This document shows positions 51,351 to 60,266 of a DNA stretch of 64,000 nt, piece by piece; positions within the stretch are counted from its first letter, which is position 1; every line of letters starts with the position of its first letter. The position numbers and the translations under genes are program-made. Source of the DNA: Maritalea porphyrae (GTDB lineage: Bacteria; Pseudomonadota; Alphaproteobacteria; Rhizobiales; Devosiaceae); contig NZ_BSNI01000002.1 in the NCBI RefSeq assembly GCF_030159895.1, positions 1,142,306-1,206,305 of the forward strand. The letters run 5' to 3'. Under the pieces are notes generated by a model. The model saw only the letters and a list, made by a program, of their open reading frames with translations. It was not told where the DNA came from and did no database searches.

Positions 51351-52586
51351 TTAGTCAGCTTCAGCGATGATCGCTGCGTAAGCTGCTTGAGCTTCAGCAG
51401 GTGTCATGCTTGTGTCATTCCAGAATTCGACCATCAAATCTTCGATTTGACCTGATGTGTCCGCAGACAATACTTGGTTGCCATCTGGCATGATGTTGCC
51501 GGCTGCAAGGATCTCAAGACCCTTCTGCATACAATCGTTGGCTGTGCTCATGTCGATGTCGCCACGTACTGGCAATGAACCTTTTTTCAGGTTGAATGCA
51601 ACTTGTACCGGCTTTGAGATCATCAGTTTTGCAAGCTCTTTTTGTGCTGCAGTCACTTCAGGATCGTCATTTTTCGGGAAGTAGAACGCATCACCACCAG
51701 TTGAGATGATTTCGTTTACGCCCAAACCTGGAAGGCATGTATAGTCTACGCCAGCAGTTTGACCAGCAACTTGGAATTCACCTTGCGCCCAGTCACCCAT
51801 GATTTGGCCACCAGCTTCACCAGTGATAACCATGTTTGTCGCTTGGTTCCAATCTTGAACATTTGAACCTTCAGAAAGCACGCGAGCAGCACCATAGGCT
51901 TCAAACACTTTGGCCATTTCAGGACCAGCAGCAGCTTCAGCGTCTTTGTTCACATTGATTTTTGTCCAAAGATCAAGACCACCGATAGCAACGTTGATCA
52001 CGCCGAAAGCGCCTGATGACTGCCATGACTGTTGACCCATAGCCAAAGGTGTTTTGCCAGCTGCAACTAGTGCATCGGCAGACGCTGTGAACTCGTCCCA
52101 GTTTGATGGAACATCTACACCGGCGTCAGCAAACGCCTTGTGGCTCAACCAAATCCACTGCCAAGAGTGAATGTTTACAGGTACACAGTAGATTTTACCG
52201 TCTACAGTACAGCTATCAAGCAAACCTGTTGGGTTTACGATATCGCGCCAGCCGCCCTCGGTGGCGATGTCTGTTAGGTCAAGCATCAAGCCAGCTTCAA
52301 CAAGCTCTTCAGCCTGACGACCGTGGTTCAATTGAGTAGCACCCATTGGGTCACCGCCCAAAATACGGCTGATAATAACTGGACGAGCAACGCCGCCACC
52401 GCCAGCAATCGCGCCATCAACCCAATTGTTGCCAGTTGCATTGAATGCCTTCGCAAATTCAGCAACCGCAGCTGCTTCGCCGCCGGATGTCCACCAGTGG
52501 GTGACTTCCAAATCGGTGGCGAATGCGCCAGCTGTTACCGAGCAGATTGCTGTTGTAGCAACCAATAGTTTTTTCAAAGAATTCAT
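51351..52586 (-). CDS. sugar ABC transporter substrate-binding protein (CUT1, GtsA-like)
   Basis: A 411-residue periplasmic solute-binding protein. ATG 52586 (MNSLKKLLVATTAICSVTAG) is preceded by GGGAGG, and a signal peptide of about 23 residues ends AGAFA before TDLEVTHWWTSGGEAAAV. That WWTSGGE pattern and AIAGGGGVARPVI, DPMGATQLNHGRQAEEL match GtsA-type glucose/mannose-binding proteins. The sugar is unknown; GH43 downstream suggests a xylo- or arabino-oligosaccharide. It is first in the operon, right next to the operator region. Confidence 0.93.
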   Translation of the reverse strand: MNSLKKLLVATTAICSVTAGAFATDLEVTHWWTSGGEAAAVAEFAKAFNATGNNWVDGAIAGGGGVARPVIISRILGGDPMGATQLNHGRQAEELVEAGLMLDLTDIATEGGWRDIVNPTGLLDSCTVDGKIYCVPVNIHSWQWIWLSHKAFADAGVDVPSNWDEFTASADALVAAGKTPLAMGQQSWQSSGAFGVINVAIGGLDLWTKINVNKDAEAAAGPEMAKVFEAYGAARVLSEGSNVQDWNQATNMVITGEAGGQIMGDWAQGEFQVAGQTAGVDYTCLPGLGVNEIISTGGDAFYFPKNDDPEVTAAQKELAKLMISKPVQVAFNLKKGSLPVRGDIDMSTANDCMQKGLEILAAGNIMPDGNQVLSADTSGQIEDLMVEFWNDTSMTPAEAQAAYAAIIAEAD

Positions 52587-52664
52587 CTCTTCCTCCCTGG
52601 GGTGAGGCCGAAGCCTCGATACAAACAAAATGCTCAAGTCATTCGAGCATTTCACTTAAACACT

Positions 52665-52678
52665 GCAATCGATTACAT
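52665..52678. promoter_or_regulatory. LacI-type operator, proximal to the ABC operon
   Basis: TGCAATCGATTACA differs from the perfect palindrome TGTAATCGATTACA by one base. It lies about 80 bases upstream of the binding-protein start, in the divergent region with the lacI-type gene. LacI/GalR regulators bind 14-16 bp palindromes centred on CG; this fits well. Confidence 0.7.
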
Positions 52679-52698
52679 CAGGCGCTGCAACACACATC

Positions 52699-52712
52699 TG
52701 TAATCGATTACA
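52699..52712. promoter_or_regulatory. LacI-type operator, perfect palindrome
   Basis: TGTAATCGATTACA is an exact 14-bp palindrome with central CG, the usual LacI/GalR operator shape. Its centre is 34 bases from the imperfect copy at 52665-52678, close to three helical turns, so two dimers could bind together. It is between the divergent ABC operon and the lacI-type gene, so it probably controls both. Confidence 0.78.
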
Positions 52713-52789
52713 TGATATTCCAACACAGATTTGCATATGTCAAGAAAATGTTTACAAAAGGTTCAAGTTTAGAATCTGAAAGTTTGCGA

Positions 52790-53815
52790 ATGAACGCCAA
52801 AGGTCCAAGAATTCAAGAGGTTGCAGCAGAAGCTGGCGTTTCCACAGCCACGGTCAGTCGCACGCTTTCAAATCCAGATTTGGTATCGGAGAAAACGCGA
52901 GAGGCTGTTTTGGCCGCTGTTGAGAGCACAGGGTACCGCATAAATCGCGCTGCACAAAATCTCAGGAAACGGCAAGCCGGGGCCGTACTTGTATTGCTGC
53001 CCAACCTTGGTAATCCATTCTTCTCACAGATATTGTCGGGCATCGAAAGTGTGTTTGCGACTTCCGACCTGAGCGTGTTGATTGCGGATACAAATGGTAT
53101 CAAGCAAGATCAGCTTACGGGTTACTTTCGCGATACCAGAGCAGATGGAGCGATTCTGCTCGATGGTGCTATCCCGCAATCGGTGTTGGACGATCTAGCG
53201 CAATCCGCACCTGATGATCGGGTGGTATTTGCGTGCGAGTGGCGACCCAATACATCCCTACCATCTGTAAGAAGCGATAATAGGGGCGGAGCACATCAAG
53301 CTGTCGCCCATTTGGTGGAACTTGGGCACCGTAAGATTGGCCATGTTTTGGGGCCCCGAAGTAACGTGCTGACCAAAGAGCGACTTATAGGATTTGAAGC
53401 CGCGATGCTTGAATTTGGTTTGGACATTAACCCCAATTGGTTGGTTGATGGCGGGGACTTTTCGCTAGATGCCGGTGCGCAAGCCGCAAGACAATTCGTC
53501 GAAATGAGTGATCAGCCAACGGCTGTTTTTTGTGGTTCGGATTTGATTGCGATGGGTTTGATTTCAGAGTTGCACAAGCGCGGAATATCCGTGCCAAAAC
53601 ATATGTCGGTTGTGGGCTTTGACGACATTGAAATTGCCGATCGGTTCATTCCACCGCTCACCACAATTCGCCAAAATCGAACACAACTTGGGGTGCTGGC
53701 CGCAACGACTTTGATGGGCCATTTGTCCGGTCGAGGTGCCACAAGCGCTGATAATGTGCAATTGGTCGACGTTTTGTTGGTCCCGCGTGGCAGCACAGCA
53801 CCATTGAAGGGCTAA
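52790..53815 (+). CDS. LacI family transcriptional repressor of the sugar operon
   Basis: A 341-residue LacI/GalR regulator. The helix-turn-helix is RIQEVAAEAGVSTATVSRTLSNPDLVSEKTREAVLAA, then the hinge and the periplasmic-binding-like ligand domain (LVLLPNLGNPFFSQIL, VVGFDDIEIADRFIPPLTTIRQN). The frame opens at 52712 inside the operator, so ATG 52790 (MNAKGPRIQEV) is the more probable start. It is divergent from the sugar operon and next to two operators, so it probably represses both until the sugar or a derivative binds. Confidence 0.92.
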   Translation: MNAKGPRIQEVAAEAGVSTATVSRTLSNPDLVSEKTREAVLAAVESTGYRINRAAQNLRKRQAGAVLVLLPNLGNPFFSQILSGIESVFATSDLSVLIADTNGIKQDQLTGYFRDTRADGAILLDGAIPQSVLDDLAQSAPDDRVVFACEWRPNTSLPSVRSDNRGGAHQAVAHLVELGHRKIGHVLGPRSNVLTKERLIGFEAAMLEFGLDINPNWLVDGGDFSLDAGAQAARQFVEMSDQPTAVFCGSDLIAMGLISELHKRGISVPKHMSVVGFDDIEIADRFIPPLTTIRQNRTQLGVLAATTLMGHLSGRGATSADNVQLVDVLLVPRGSTAPLKG

Positions 53816-55471
53816 TTACTCCGCAGCCCCCTTCATGGCGGTTGCTTCTGCGCGGCTGAGCAATTCACCCTGTTTCCGCTTTAAAACTTCATCGCGTGCT
53901 TTGGCATAGATGTCGTCCTGCCAAAACATCATGCAACCATTGCAGCCTTTTCCGCAGCAGCCGTCGGTGCCAACGCGGTTGGTTTTGAACCGGGTCTCGT
54001 TTCCACCTTTTTGGATGCTGGCAACGAGTGCATCGCGTCGTTTTTGATAAGCTGCGTCATTTGGCTTGCCTTTGACCTCTGCTTCTTGGGTCAGCTTATC
54101 GAACTTAATGCGCTTCCATTGCTCGTCTGTCAGCGCGCGTTCCTTACGCATCACGCTGAACTCTGGAAACCACGCTTTGAGATCGTCAGTGTCTTCGTGA
54201 TCGAACAGGGAGAAGGGCAGTCGAATTACTGTTTTGGTGCCGCCATGAACAACATCAGTATTTTCGCCGCTTTCAGCGTGCTCAAAATTGTATATGCGGA
54301 GCAAAATAGTGTGGCGTGCAATTGGCGAGATAAACTCAAGCACGTCGCCCGGCTCTAGCTTGTTTTTCACTTCCACCAAAAAGGCGTCGTCTTCAACTTC
54401 GCGCACAACACCTGCATATTCCCACTGCGCGATCGATGCGGTGTGTTCATAGTCGTGCGCATAGTTGGTCAACCGCCCATCGTGAAAGGCAAGGGTATAG
54501 CCACGATTGCCCACGGCCTCGAGTTCCGCCATATATGGCTTCGGGTCCCAGTTCTCTGGGTCTTGGTAATAATCGTCGATCGCCATGCGATAGGCGCGGG
54601 CCACAACCGCGCAATAATACTCGGACTTTCCACGTCCTTCCACTTTTAAGCTGTCGACGCCAATCTTGAGGTAGTCATCGAGCTTGGGCATGATGCTCAA
54701 ATCGCGCGAATTCATTATGTAGGAACCGCGACCATCCTCTTCGATGGGCATAAATTCACCCGGTCGGCAGCCTTCTTCGAGCAAGAACTCGAACATGTCT
54801 TTATTGTCTTCGTTTATTTCGAGCTCTTCGACAGTTCCATCTTTCAGGCGCATCTTTAGCTTGTAGTTCCATCGGCAAGAATTGGCACAATTGCCTTGGT
54901 TGGCGCCGCGTTCCGCCATGAAATTGGACAACAGGCAACGGCCTGAATAGGTCATGCACATGGCACCATGAACAAATGCTTCGAGCTTGATGTCTGGGCA
55001 CTTTTCTCGAATTTCTACGAGTTCAGGATAGGAGACTTCCCGCGCCAGAACGCAAAGCGATGCGCCTTGGTCCTGCCAGAACTGCACCGAAAGCCAAGAG
55101 CAGATATTCGCTTGTGTGGAGATATGTAGTTCCAACTCTGGCGCGCGACTTTTCACATATTGAAAAACACCAGGGTCAGCAATGATCAAGCCATCAGGCT
55201 TAACCTTGCGCACAGTCTCCACATATTCATCAAGCTTGGCGATATCTTTGTTGTGGGAGAACAGGTTGAGCGTTAGATAGGCGCGCTTGCCATGTTGATG
55301 ACAAAACTCAACCCCTTCAATCACCTCTTCCAAGCTGAACTGAGACTTGGTGCGCAGGCTCATATCGGGTGTGCCAAGATAAACCGCATCCGCGCCATAT
55401 AAGATAGCCATCTTAAGTTTGCGCAGATTGCCCGCTGGCATCAATAGTTCAGAACGGTGGTCTTTTTTCAT
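53816..55471 (-). CDS. peptidase U32 family protein (TrhP/YegQ-like)
   Basis: A 551-residue protein of the U32 family, whose characterised members (TrhP, RlhA, UbiU/V) are iron-sulfur proteins making hydroxylated nucleotides or ubiquinone. The family signature EAFVHGAMCMTYSGRCLLSN and GNCANSCRWNY give cysteines for a 4Fe-4S cluster. Closest resemblance is to TrhP, which hydroxylates U34 of tRNA using prephenate. The C-terminus has an additional GCCGKGCNGCMMFW segment with four Cys, not part of the classic signature. ATG 55471 (MKKDHRSELLMPAG) is preferred to an upstream start at 55516. It adjoins the lacI-type stop with no gap. Confidence 0.87.
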   Translation of the reverse strand: MKKDHRSELLMPAGNLRKLKMAILYGADAVYLGTPDMSLRTKSQFSLEEVIEGVEFCHQHGKRAYLTLNLFSHNKDIAKLDEYVETVRKVKPDGLIIADPGVFQYVKSRAPELELHISTQANICSWLSVQFWQDQGASLCVLAREVSYPELVEIREKCPDIKLEAFVHGAMCMTYSGRCLLSNFMAERGANQGNCANSCRWNYKLKMRLKDGTVEELEINEDNKDMFEFLLEEGCRPGEFMPIEEDGRGSYIMNSRDLSIMPKLDDYLKIGVDSLKVEGRGKSEYYCAVVARAYRMAIDDYYQDPENWDPKPYMAELEAVGNRGYTLAFHDGRLTNYAHDYEHTASIAQWEYAGVVREVEDDAFLVEVKNKLEPGDVLEFISPIARHTILLRIYNFEHAESGENTDVVHGGTKTVIRLPFSLFDHEDTDDLKAWFPEFSVMRKERALTDEQWKRIKFDKLTQEAEVKGKPNDAAYQKRRDALVASIQKGGNETRFKTNRVGTDGCCGKGCNGCMMFWQDDIYAKARDEVLKRKQGELLSRAEATAMKGAAE

Positions 55472-55554
55472 TTCGCTTCGCCTCGCTGAAAGCGAGGCTT
55501 TTGCCGCGAAAATCACATGATTGCGTTGATTTGAGTCAAGCAGTGTGGCGTTGG

Positions 55555-57732
55555 CTAAACCGCTAATGCATCAGGTAGGTGGTGGATTGCATAGCGCTCT
55601 CCACCTTTCTTCATCAAGGAACTCAGGTCAGTTGCTGAGCTTGGCACGCCATAATAGAAACCCTGGATTTCGTCGCATTCGCACTCTTCTAGAAATTCGC
55701 GCTGTTGGTTGGTTTCAACCCCTTCGGCAATGGTCGAGATGTCCAAGCTTTTGGCAAGCGAGATAATGCCCTTAACGATGCGCTGGTCACTGGCGCTCCA
55801 GCTCACGTCTTTAATGAATGAGCGATCCAATTTGATGCGGTCAATCGCAAATTCGCGCAAGTAACTCAAAGATGAGTATCCGGTGCCAAAGTCATCAAGC
55901 GCGATGCGCGCACCCATGCCCCGAATAGCAGCGAGTGCGGTTTTTGTTTGCTCAGAATTGCTCAAAAACAAGCTTTCGGTGACCTCCAGTTCAAGCATTT
56001 CTGGTGCCAAACCATGCGACCGGCATGCATCTTCGACAAATTGCACGAGGTTTTCGTTCTGGAATTGCAATGAAGACAGGTTCACTGAAATCCGGAATGA
56101 CTTGTCGAATTGAGTGTTCAAAAGTGCAGTTTCGCGACACGCGCGATTGAGTACCTGTTTGCCGAGTTCGCAGATCAGGCCGGTTTGTTCTGCAATTTCG
56201 ATGAATAAGTCGGGCCGAATGGCGCCGAACTCTGGGTGCTGCCAGCGCGCAAGCGCTTCAAAGCCAACCAGCTTTTCGCCTTGAACGACCACTTGGGGTT
56301 GCAGTGCGAGATCAAGGTCACCATGGCTCACGGCCTTGCGCAAGTCCTGTTCCAACTGGTGGCGATAGGCGGCTTCTTCTGCCATTTTCTTCTCAAACTG
56401 CACTATTGAGCGATTGGAAGAATTCTTGGCGCGATAAAGCGCAATATCAGCGGACTTATAGGCTTCTGCGATGTCGGCTTTTGGGCTTTCAATCATATAG
56501 ATGCCGAAGCTGCAGCCCACATAAACTTCGCGCGAACCAAGTTTGATCTTTGCAGCAATAGCGTGCTGAATATCTTCACAAATCTCAGTAGCGGATTCGA
56601 CATCCACGTCGGAGGACATCACACATATCCCAAATTCATCTCCGCCCAAGCGAGAAATGAGTGTCGAGCCGTCTGCCCGTTGTTTTAGGCGCTCGGCCAC
56701 AACCTGCAACAACAAGTCGCCGGCAGCATGTCCATAGCAGTCGTTTACATTTTTAAAGCCATCCAGGTCCAAAACAATGAAGGCGGCCCTCGGCGTTTCA
56801 AGCTCGGCCAACCGATTTTCAATCTGTTTGACAAACGCCGAACGGTTAAGCGTCCCAGTAAGGACGTCGTGATTGGCTAAATGCTGCAAATCCGCTGTGC
56901 GCTCTTGAACCCGAAGTTCTAATTCGTCACGTGCGCGCAGCAATTCAAGTTCAGTTGTTTTCTTGTCTGTGATGTCTTGGAGCGTACCCGCATATTCCAC
57001 GGGTGTTAGATCGTTGCCCATCAAGGGTTCTGCGATTTCGCGTACAAATCGTTCATCCCCTTCCGGTGTGATAATGCGGTATTCAATGTCATATGCACCA
57101 AATGACGGGTCGCCTTTGCGCTGGTCGATTTCTCGGACCATGTCGCGATCATCGGGGTGAATAACGCTCTTCGCCCGATCTTTCATCACTGAAAACGCAT
57201 CGGTGAAAGAAACGCCGAGAATACTTGCAAACTGTTCTGAACATGAAATCAGACATTTATCTCGGACCGACCAACGCCAGTTACCCAAGCGCGCGAGCTG
57301 CTGAGCCTGCGACAATGCTTCTTCAGCCAAGGACTTTTCGGTGGTCTCAAACGCCAAACAACCAAGCCCAACGGCATTTCCATTGTCGTCCGTTACCACA
57401 AACCGGTTTTCTTCGTGAACCTCTAAAGCGCCAGATTCGTCGCAAGGCACCACCCGCTGCAACAGCCCGTCTTCCATCACCCGGCGATCCATGGTGCGAA
57501 CCCGATCGGCACGTTCTGCGCCAAAGACCTCTTCGGGGGTTCTATCAACCAACTCTGACTTTGTGCGCCCCATGGTATTGGCGAAGTATTCATTCACAAA
57601 GCGATATTGGCTATTTGCGTCTTTGAACCAAAGGTCGAATTTGCCGTGTTTATCAAGCGCGCGCAGCCATGATTCATACATGGCGCATTTTTCGCGCAGT
57701 TTGGCCAATTCGGATTTCATGTTCTCGCTCAT
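55555..57732 (-). CDS. PAS-PAS-GGDEF-EAL dual c-di-GMP enzyme
   Basis: A 725-residue cytoplasmic protein. Domains in order: PAS (about 20-125, including FDLWFKDANSQYRFVNEYFANTMG), second PAS with a PAC stretch (about 140-250), GGDEF (about 275-440, with the intact GGDEF at about 364) and EAL (about 460-705, EALARW at about 494, LDDFGTGYSS and AEGVETNQQ). Both active sites look complete, so it may make and degrade c-di-GMP. The I-site RxxD before GGDEF is absent, so product inhibition is not expected. ATG 57732 is likely. The signal could be a ligand of the first PAS. Confidence 0.92.
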   Translation of the reverse strand: MSENMKSELAKLREKCAMYESWLRALDKHGKFDLWFKDANSQYRFVNEYFANTMGRTKSELVDRTPEEVFGAERADRVRTMDRRVMEDGLLQRVVPCDESGALEVHEENRFVVTDDNGNAVGLGCLAFETTEKSLAEEALSQAQQLARLGNWRWSVRDKCLISCSEQFASILGVSFTDAFSVMKDRAKSVIHPDDRDMVREIDQRKGDPSFGAYDIEYRIITPEGDERFVREIAEPLMGNDLTPVEYAGTLQDITDKKTTELELLRARDELELRVQERTADLQHLANHDVLTGTLNRSAFVKQIENRLAELETPRAAFIVLDLDGFKNVNDCYGHAAGDLLLQVVAERLKQRADGSTLISRLGGDEFGICVMSSDVDVESATEICEDIQHAIAAKIKLGSREVYVGCSFGIYMIESPKADIAEAYKSADIALYRAKNSSNRSIVQFEKKMAEEAAYRHQLEQDLRKAVSHGDLDLALQPQVVVQGEKLVGFEALARWQHPEFGAIRPDLFIEIAEQTGLICELGKQVLNRACRETALLNTQFDKSFRISVNLSSLQFQNENLVQFVEDACRSHGLAPEMLELEVTESLFLSNSEQTKTALAAIRGMGARIALDDFGTGYSSLSYLREFAIDRIKLDRSFIKDVSWSASDQRIVKGIISLAKSLDISTIAEGVETNQQREFLEECECDEIQGFYYGVPSSATDLSSLMKKGGERYAIHHLPDALAV

Positions 57733-57881
57733 AGGTACCCCAACAATTGCCCAAAGCTTAGCAATTGGAGGTTGTGCGGTGGTTAAATCAGGTCAGCAAT
57801 TTGCTAGATGGTAAAGAATTCTACAATAGGTTTCGCGAAAAGCGAAAGCGCTTGTTGAACTAAACTCTTCTTCTGAAAAAA

Positions 57882-57956
57882 TGGTGCTGCCGGGGAGACT
57901 TGAACTCCCGACCTCTCCATTACCAATGGAGTGCTCTACCACTGAGCTACGGCAGC
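57882..57956 (-). tRNA. tRNA-Thr (anticodon GGT)
   Basis: On the minus strand, GCTGCCG starts the tRNA at 57956 and pairs with CGGCAGC at the other end; the discriminator A and encoded CCA end at 57882. The D-arm GTAGCTCAGTGGTAGAGC, anticodon stem CTCCA/TGGAG with loop TTGGTAA, and T-arm GGGAGTTCAAGTCTCCC are standard. Loop bases place GGT as anticodon, decoding ACC and ACU. Six T follow directly after CCA (57881-57876), serving as terminator. Confidence 0.97.
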
Positions 57957-58102
57957 AATATGCAAGGATAGATAATCCTGAAAGCGCCGTGGTAGTGCCA
58001 TAAGCTTTTCGTCAAAGCAAGAGGGTTCTGGACCTGAGTGGGAAAAATGTGCAAAAAAGCATATCCAATTGCCAACTCGGCCAACAACCTGGCAACAAAT
58101 CA

Positions 58103-58252
58103 ATGAATGAAAAACGCGAAAATACCGTTGAAACTAAACGTCGTGCGCGAGAAGAGCGCCTGACACAACAATTGCGCGCCAATCTGCGTCGTCGCAAGCA
58201 GCAAGTCAAAGCCCGCTCAGACTCGGAAAAGAACGCGCCAAAAGCAGATTAA
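58103..58252 (+). CDS. small basic protein upstream of murA, unknown
   Basis: A 49-residue hydrophilic, strongly basic protein (MNEKRENTVETKRRAREERLTQQLRANLRRRKQQVKARSDS...). ATG 58103 is the first Met with a good context; the frame extends to 58049 at TTG/ATG alternatives. Charged helix with RANLRRRKQQ suggests nucleic-acid or ribosome contact, but no family is certain. Small basic proteins of this pattern are frequent beside murA in alphaproteobacteria; that placement is the main support. Confidence 0.6.
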   Translation: MNEKRENTVETKRRAREERLTQQLRANLRRRKQQVKARSDSEKNAPKAD

Positions 58253-58406
58253 CCTCACGATCAAAAGTCAAATTATCAACGCAGCTTCACCTTGGTTTGG
58301 CCGCCAAATCGCCAAAATCGCTTCGGACTATTCATCGCACTGGTAATTTATTGAACTTCGCTATAATTAACGGCGAGCGACACGCGCCGTTTCAAAGGAA
58401 CAACAC

Positions 58407-59699
58407 ATGGACCGAATTCGTATTGTAGGTGGTAATGAGCTTCACGGTGAATTGCCGATTTCAGGTGCAAAGAACGCTGCGCTGCCGCTAATGATCGCAA
58501 GTTTGCTGACCAAAGAGCCATTGACACTAAACAATGTGCCGCGATTGGCAGATGTGAAGCAACTCGAACGAATTCTTGAAAATCATGGTGTTGATCTAGC
58601 CGTGCAGGGGCGCCGTCGCGGCGAAGATGAGATGCGCGGACAGCGCATCACTTTTTCTGCTGCAGACATTGTTGATACATGCGCGCCATACGAACTTGTC
58701 GCAACCATGCGCGCCAGCTTTTGGGTCATCGGTGCGCTGCTTGCACGCGAAGGCGAAGCACGTGTTTCAATGCCCGGCGGCTGCGCAATCGGCACACGGC
58801 CGGTAGATTTTTATATCGATGGCTTGCAGCAACTTGGCGCAACCATTGAAATTGATGGCGGATACGTGAATGCCACCGCACCAAATGGTCGCTTGAAAGG
58901 CGGCCCAGTGAAATTCCCACGCATCTCAGTGGGCGCAACACATGTAATCATGATGGCGGCGACTTTGGCTGAGGGCACAACAACCATTCAAAACGCTGCG
59001 ATGGAACCCGAAGTTGTCAATTTGGGCGAATGCTTGATCGCGATGGGCGCTAAAATATCTGGCTTGGGCACACGCACGATCACGATTGAAGGCGTTGAAG
59101 AACTGCACGGCGCAGAAACTGATGTCATTCCAGATCGGATTGAGACCGGCACCTATGCAATGGCTGTCGCCATGACAGGTGGCGATGTTTTGCTCAAAGG
59201 CGCAAATGCAGACCACCTAGAGGCACCGCTCAAAGTGCTTGAACAAACTGGTGCGAAAATTAGCCGCGAAGCAGATGGTTTGCGCATTGTCAAAAATGGC
59301 AATGCCATTCACGCAATTGATGCAGAGATTTCTGAGTATCCAGATTTTCCAACAGATTTGCAGGCGCAATATATGGCGCTTATGACCCGCTCGAATGGCA
59401 CAGCCACTGTGCGGGAGACGATTTTTGAGAACCGTTTCATGCATGTGGCTGAACTTATGCGTTTCGGCGCAGATATTGCTGTTGACGGGCAAAAAGCACA
59501 TGTCAAAGGTGTGGCAGAGCTAAAAGGTGCTCAGGTAATGGCCACAGATTTGCGCGCGTCAGTATCACTTGTTATCGCAGGGTTGGCTGCCAAGGGCGAA
59601 ACGATCGTTAACCGCATTTATCACCTTGATCGCGGTTTTGAGCGTTTAGAGGACAAGTTGAGCCGTTGCGGCGCACAAATTGAGCGCATTAGCGGCTAA
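58407..59699 (+). CDS. murA: UDP-N-acetylglucosamine 1-carboxyvinyltransferase (MurA)
   Basis: A 430-residue enzyme that starts peptidoglycan synthesis by adding enolpyruvate from PEP to UDP-GlcNAc. [17 protein letters not shown] holds Lys22-Asn23, the catalytic Cys is in [16 protein letters not shown], and the EPSP-synthase fold extends over the whole sequence with [19 protein letters not shown] near the end. Cys at that position means the fosfomycin-sensitive form. ATG 58407 ([16 protein letters not shown]) is certain. First gene of the conserved rightward block murA-DUF2948-hisD-UPF0262/LMW-PTP-infA-maf. Confidence 0.97.
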   Translation: MDRIRIVGGNELHGELPISGAKNAALPLMIASLLTKEPLTLNNVPRLADVKQLERILENHGVDLAVQGRRRGEDEMRGQRITFSAADIVDTCAPYELVATMRASFWVIGALLAREGEARVSMPGGCAIGTRPVDFYIDGLQQLGATIEIDGGYVNATAPNGRLKGGPVKFPRISVGATHVIMMAATLAEGTTTIQNAAMEPEVVNLGECLIAMGAKISGLGTRTITIEGVEELHGAETDVIPDRIETGTYAMAVAMTGGDVLLKGANADHLEAPLKVLEQTGAKISREADGLRIVKNGNAIHAIDAEISEYPDFPTDLQAQYMALMTRSNGTATVRETIFENRFMHVAELMRFGADIAVDGQKAHVKGVAELKGAQVMATDLRASVSLVIAGLAAKGETIVNRIYHLDRGFERLEDKLSRCGAQIERISG

Positions 59700-59817
59700 T
59701 CGGTTGAGCGGCAGGATCACCGATTTTCTGGGTGCTGCCCTTGTGTATGCAATATGCGCGCATTAGGTAGTTGATAGAAAACAAAGCCGCGACCGCAAAA
59801 AGAAAGTTCTTCGATCC

Positions 59818-60252
59818 ATGACTGATCTCAAATTGCTTGCACTTGATAGTGAAGACTTGGAAGTTATTTCGGCCCACACTCAGGACGCCGTGGTGCGTGT
59901 TGCCGAAATGGGATATGTGGCCAACGAACAGCGCTTCGCTTTCCTGATGAACCGTTTTGCTTGGGAAAAAAGCGAAAAACGAGGCAAGGGCGAACGCAAG
60001 CGCACCGCGATCCATTTCGATCGTGTGACTGATGTCAAAGTTCATGGCATCGATCTGCACGCTCAAGACGGTGTTCTTGAGTTGCTGACCATGACGTTTG
60101 AGCCAACTGACGAGCCTTCAGGCGAGATTTTGCTGTCATTTGCTGGTGGTGGCACGATCAAGCTGGTGGTGGAATGTCTTGAAGCACGGATGCAAGATTT
60201 GGGCGCAGCGTGGGGCGCAAAAGCGACCCCGCAGCACGACCTTGCCAACTAA
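59818..60252 (+). CDS. DUF2948 family protein
   Basis: A 144-residue protein typical of alphaproteobacteria, next to hisD in most of them. The pattern TDLKLLALDSEDLEVISAHTQDAVVRVAEMGYV, RFAFLMNRFAWE, ... LSFAGGGTIKLVVECLEARMQDLGAAW is the family's. Its function is unknown. ATG 59818 is about 120 bases after murA. The next gene, hisD, starts 14 bases after the stop. Confidence 0.92.
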   Translation: MTDLKLLALDSEDLEVISAHTQDAVVRVAEMGYVANEQRFAFLMNRFAWEKSEKRGKGERKRTAIHFDRVTDVKVHGIDLHAQDGVLELLTMTFEPTDEPSGEILLSFAGGGTIKLVVECLEARMQDLGAAWGAKATPQHDLAN

Positions 60253-60266
60253 AAGAGTATTCGACT

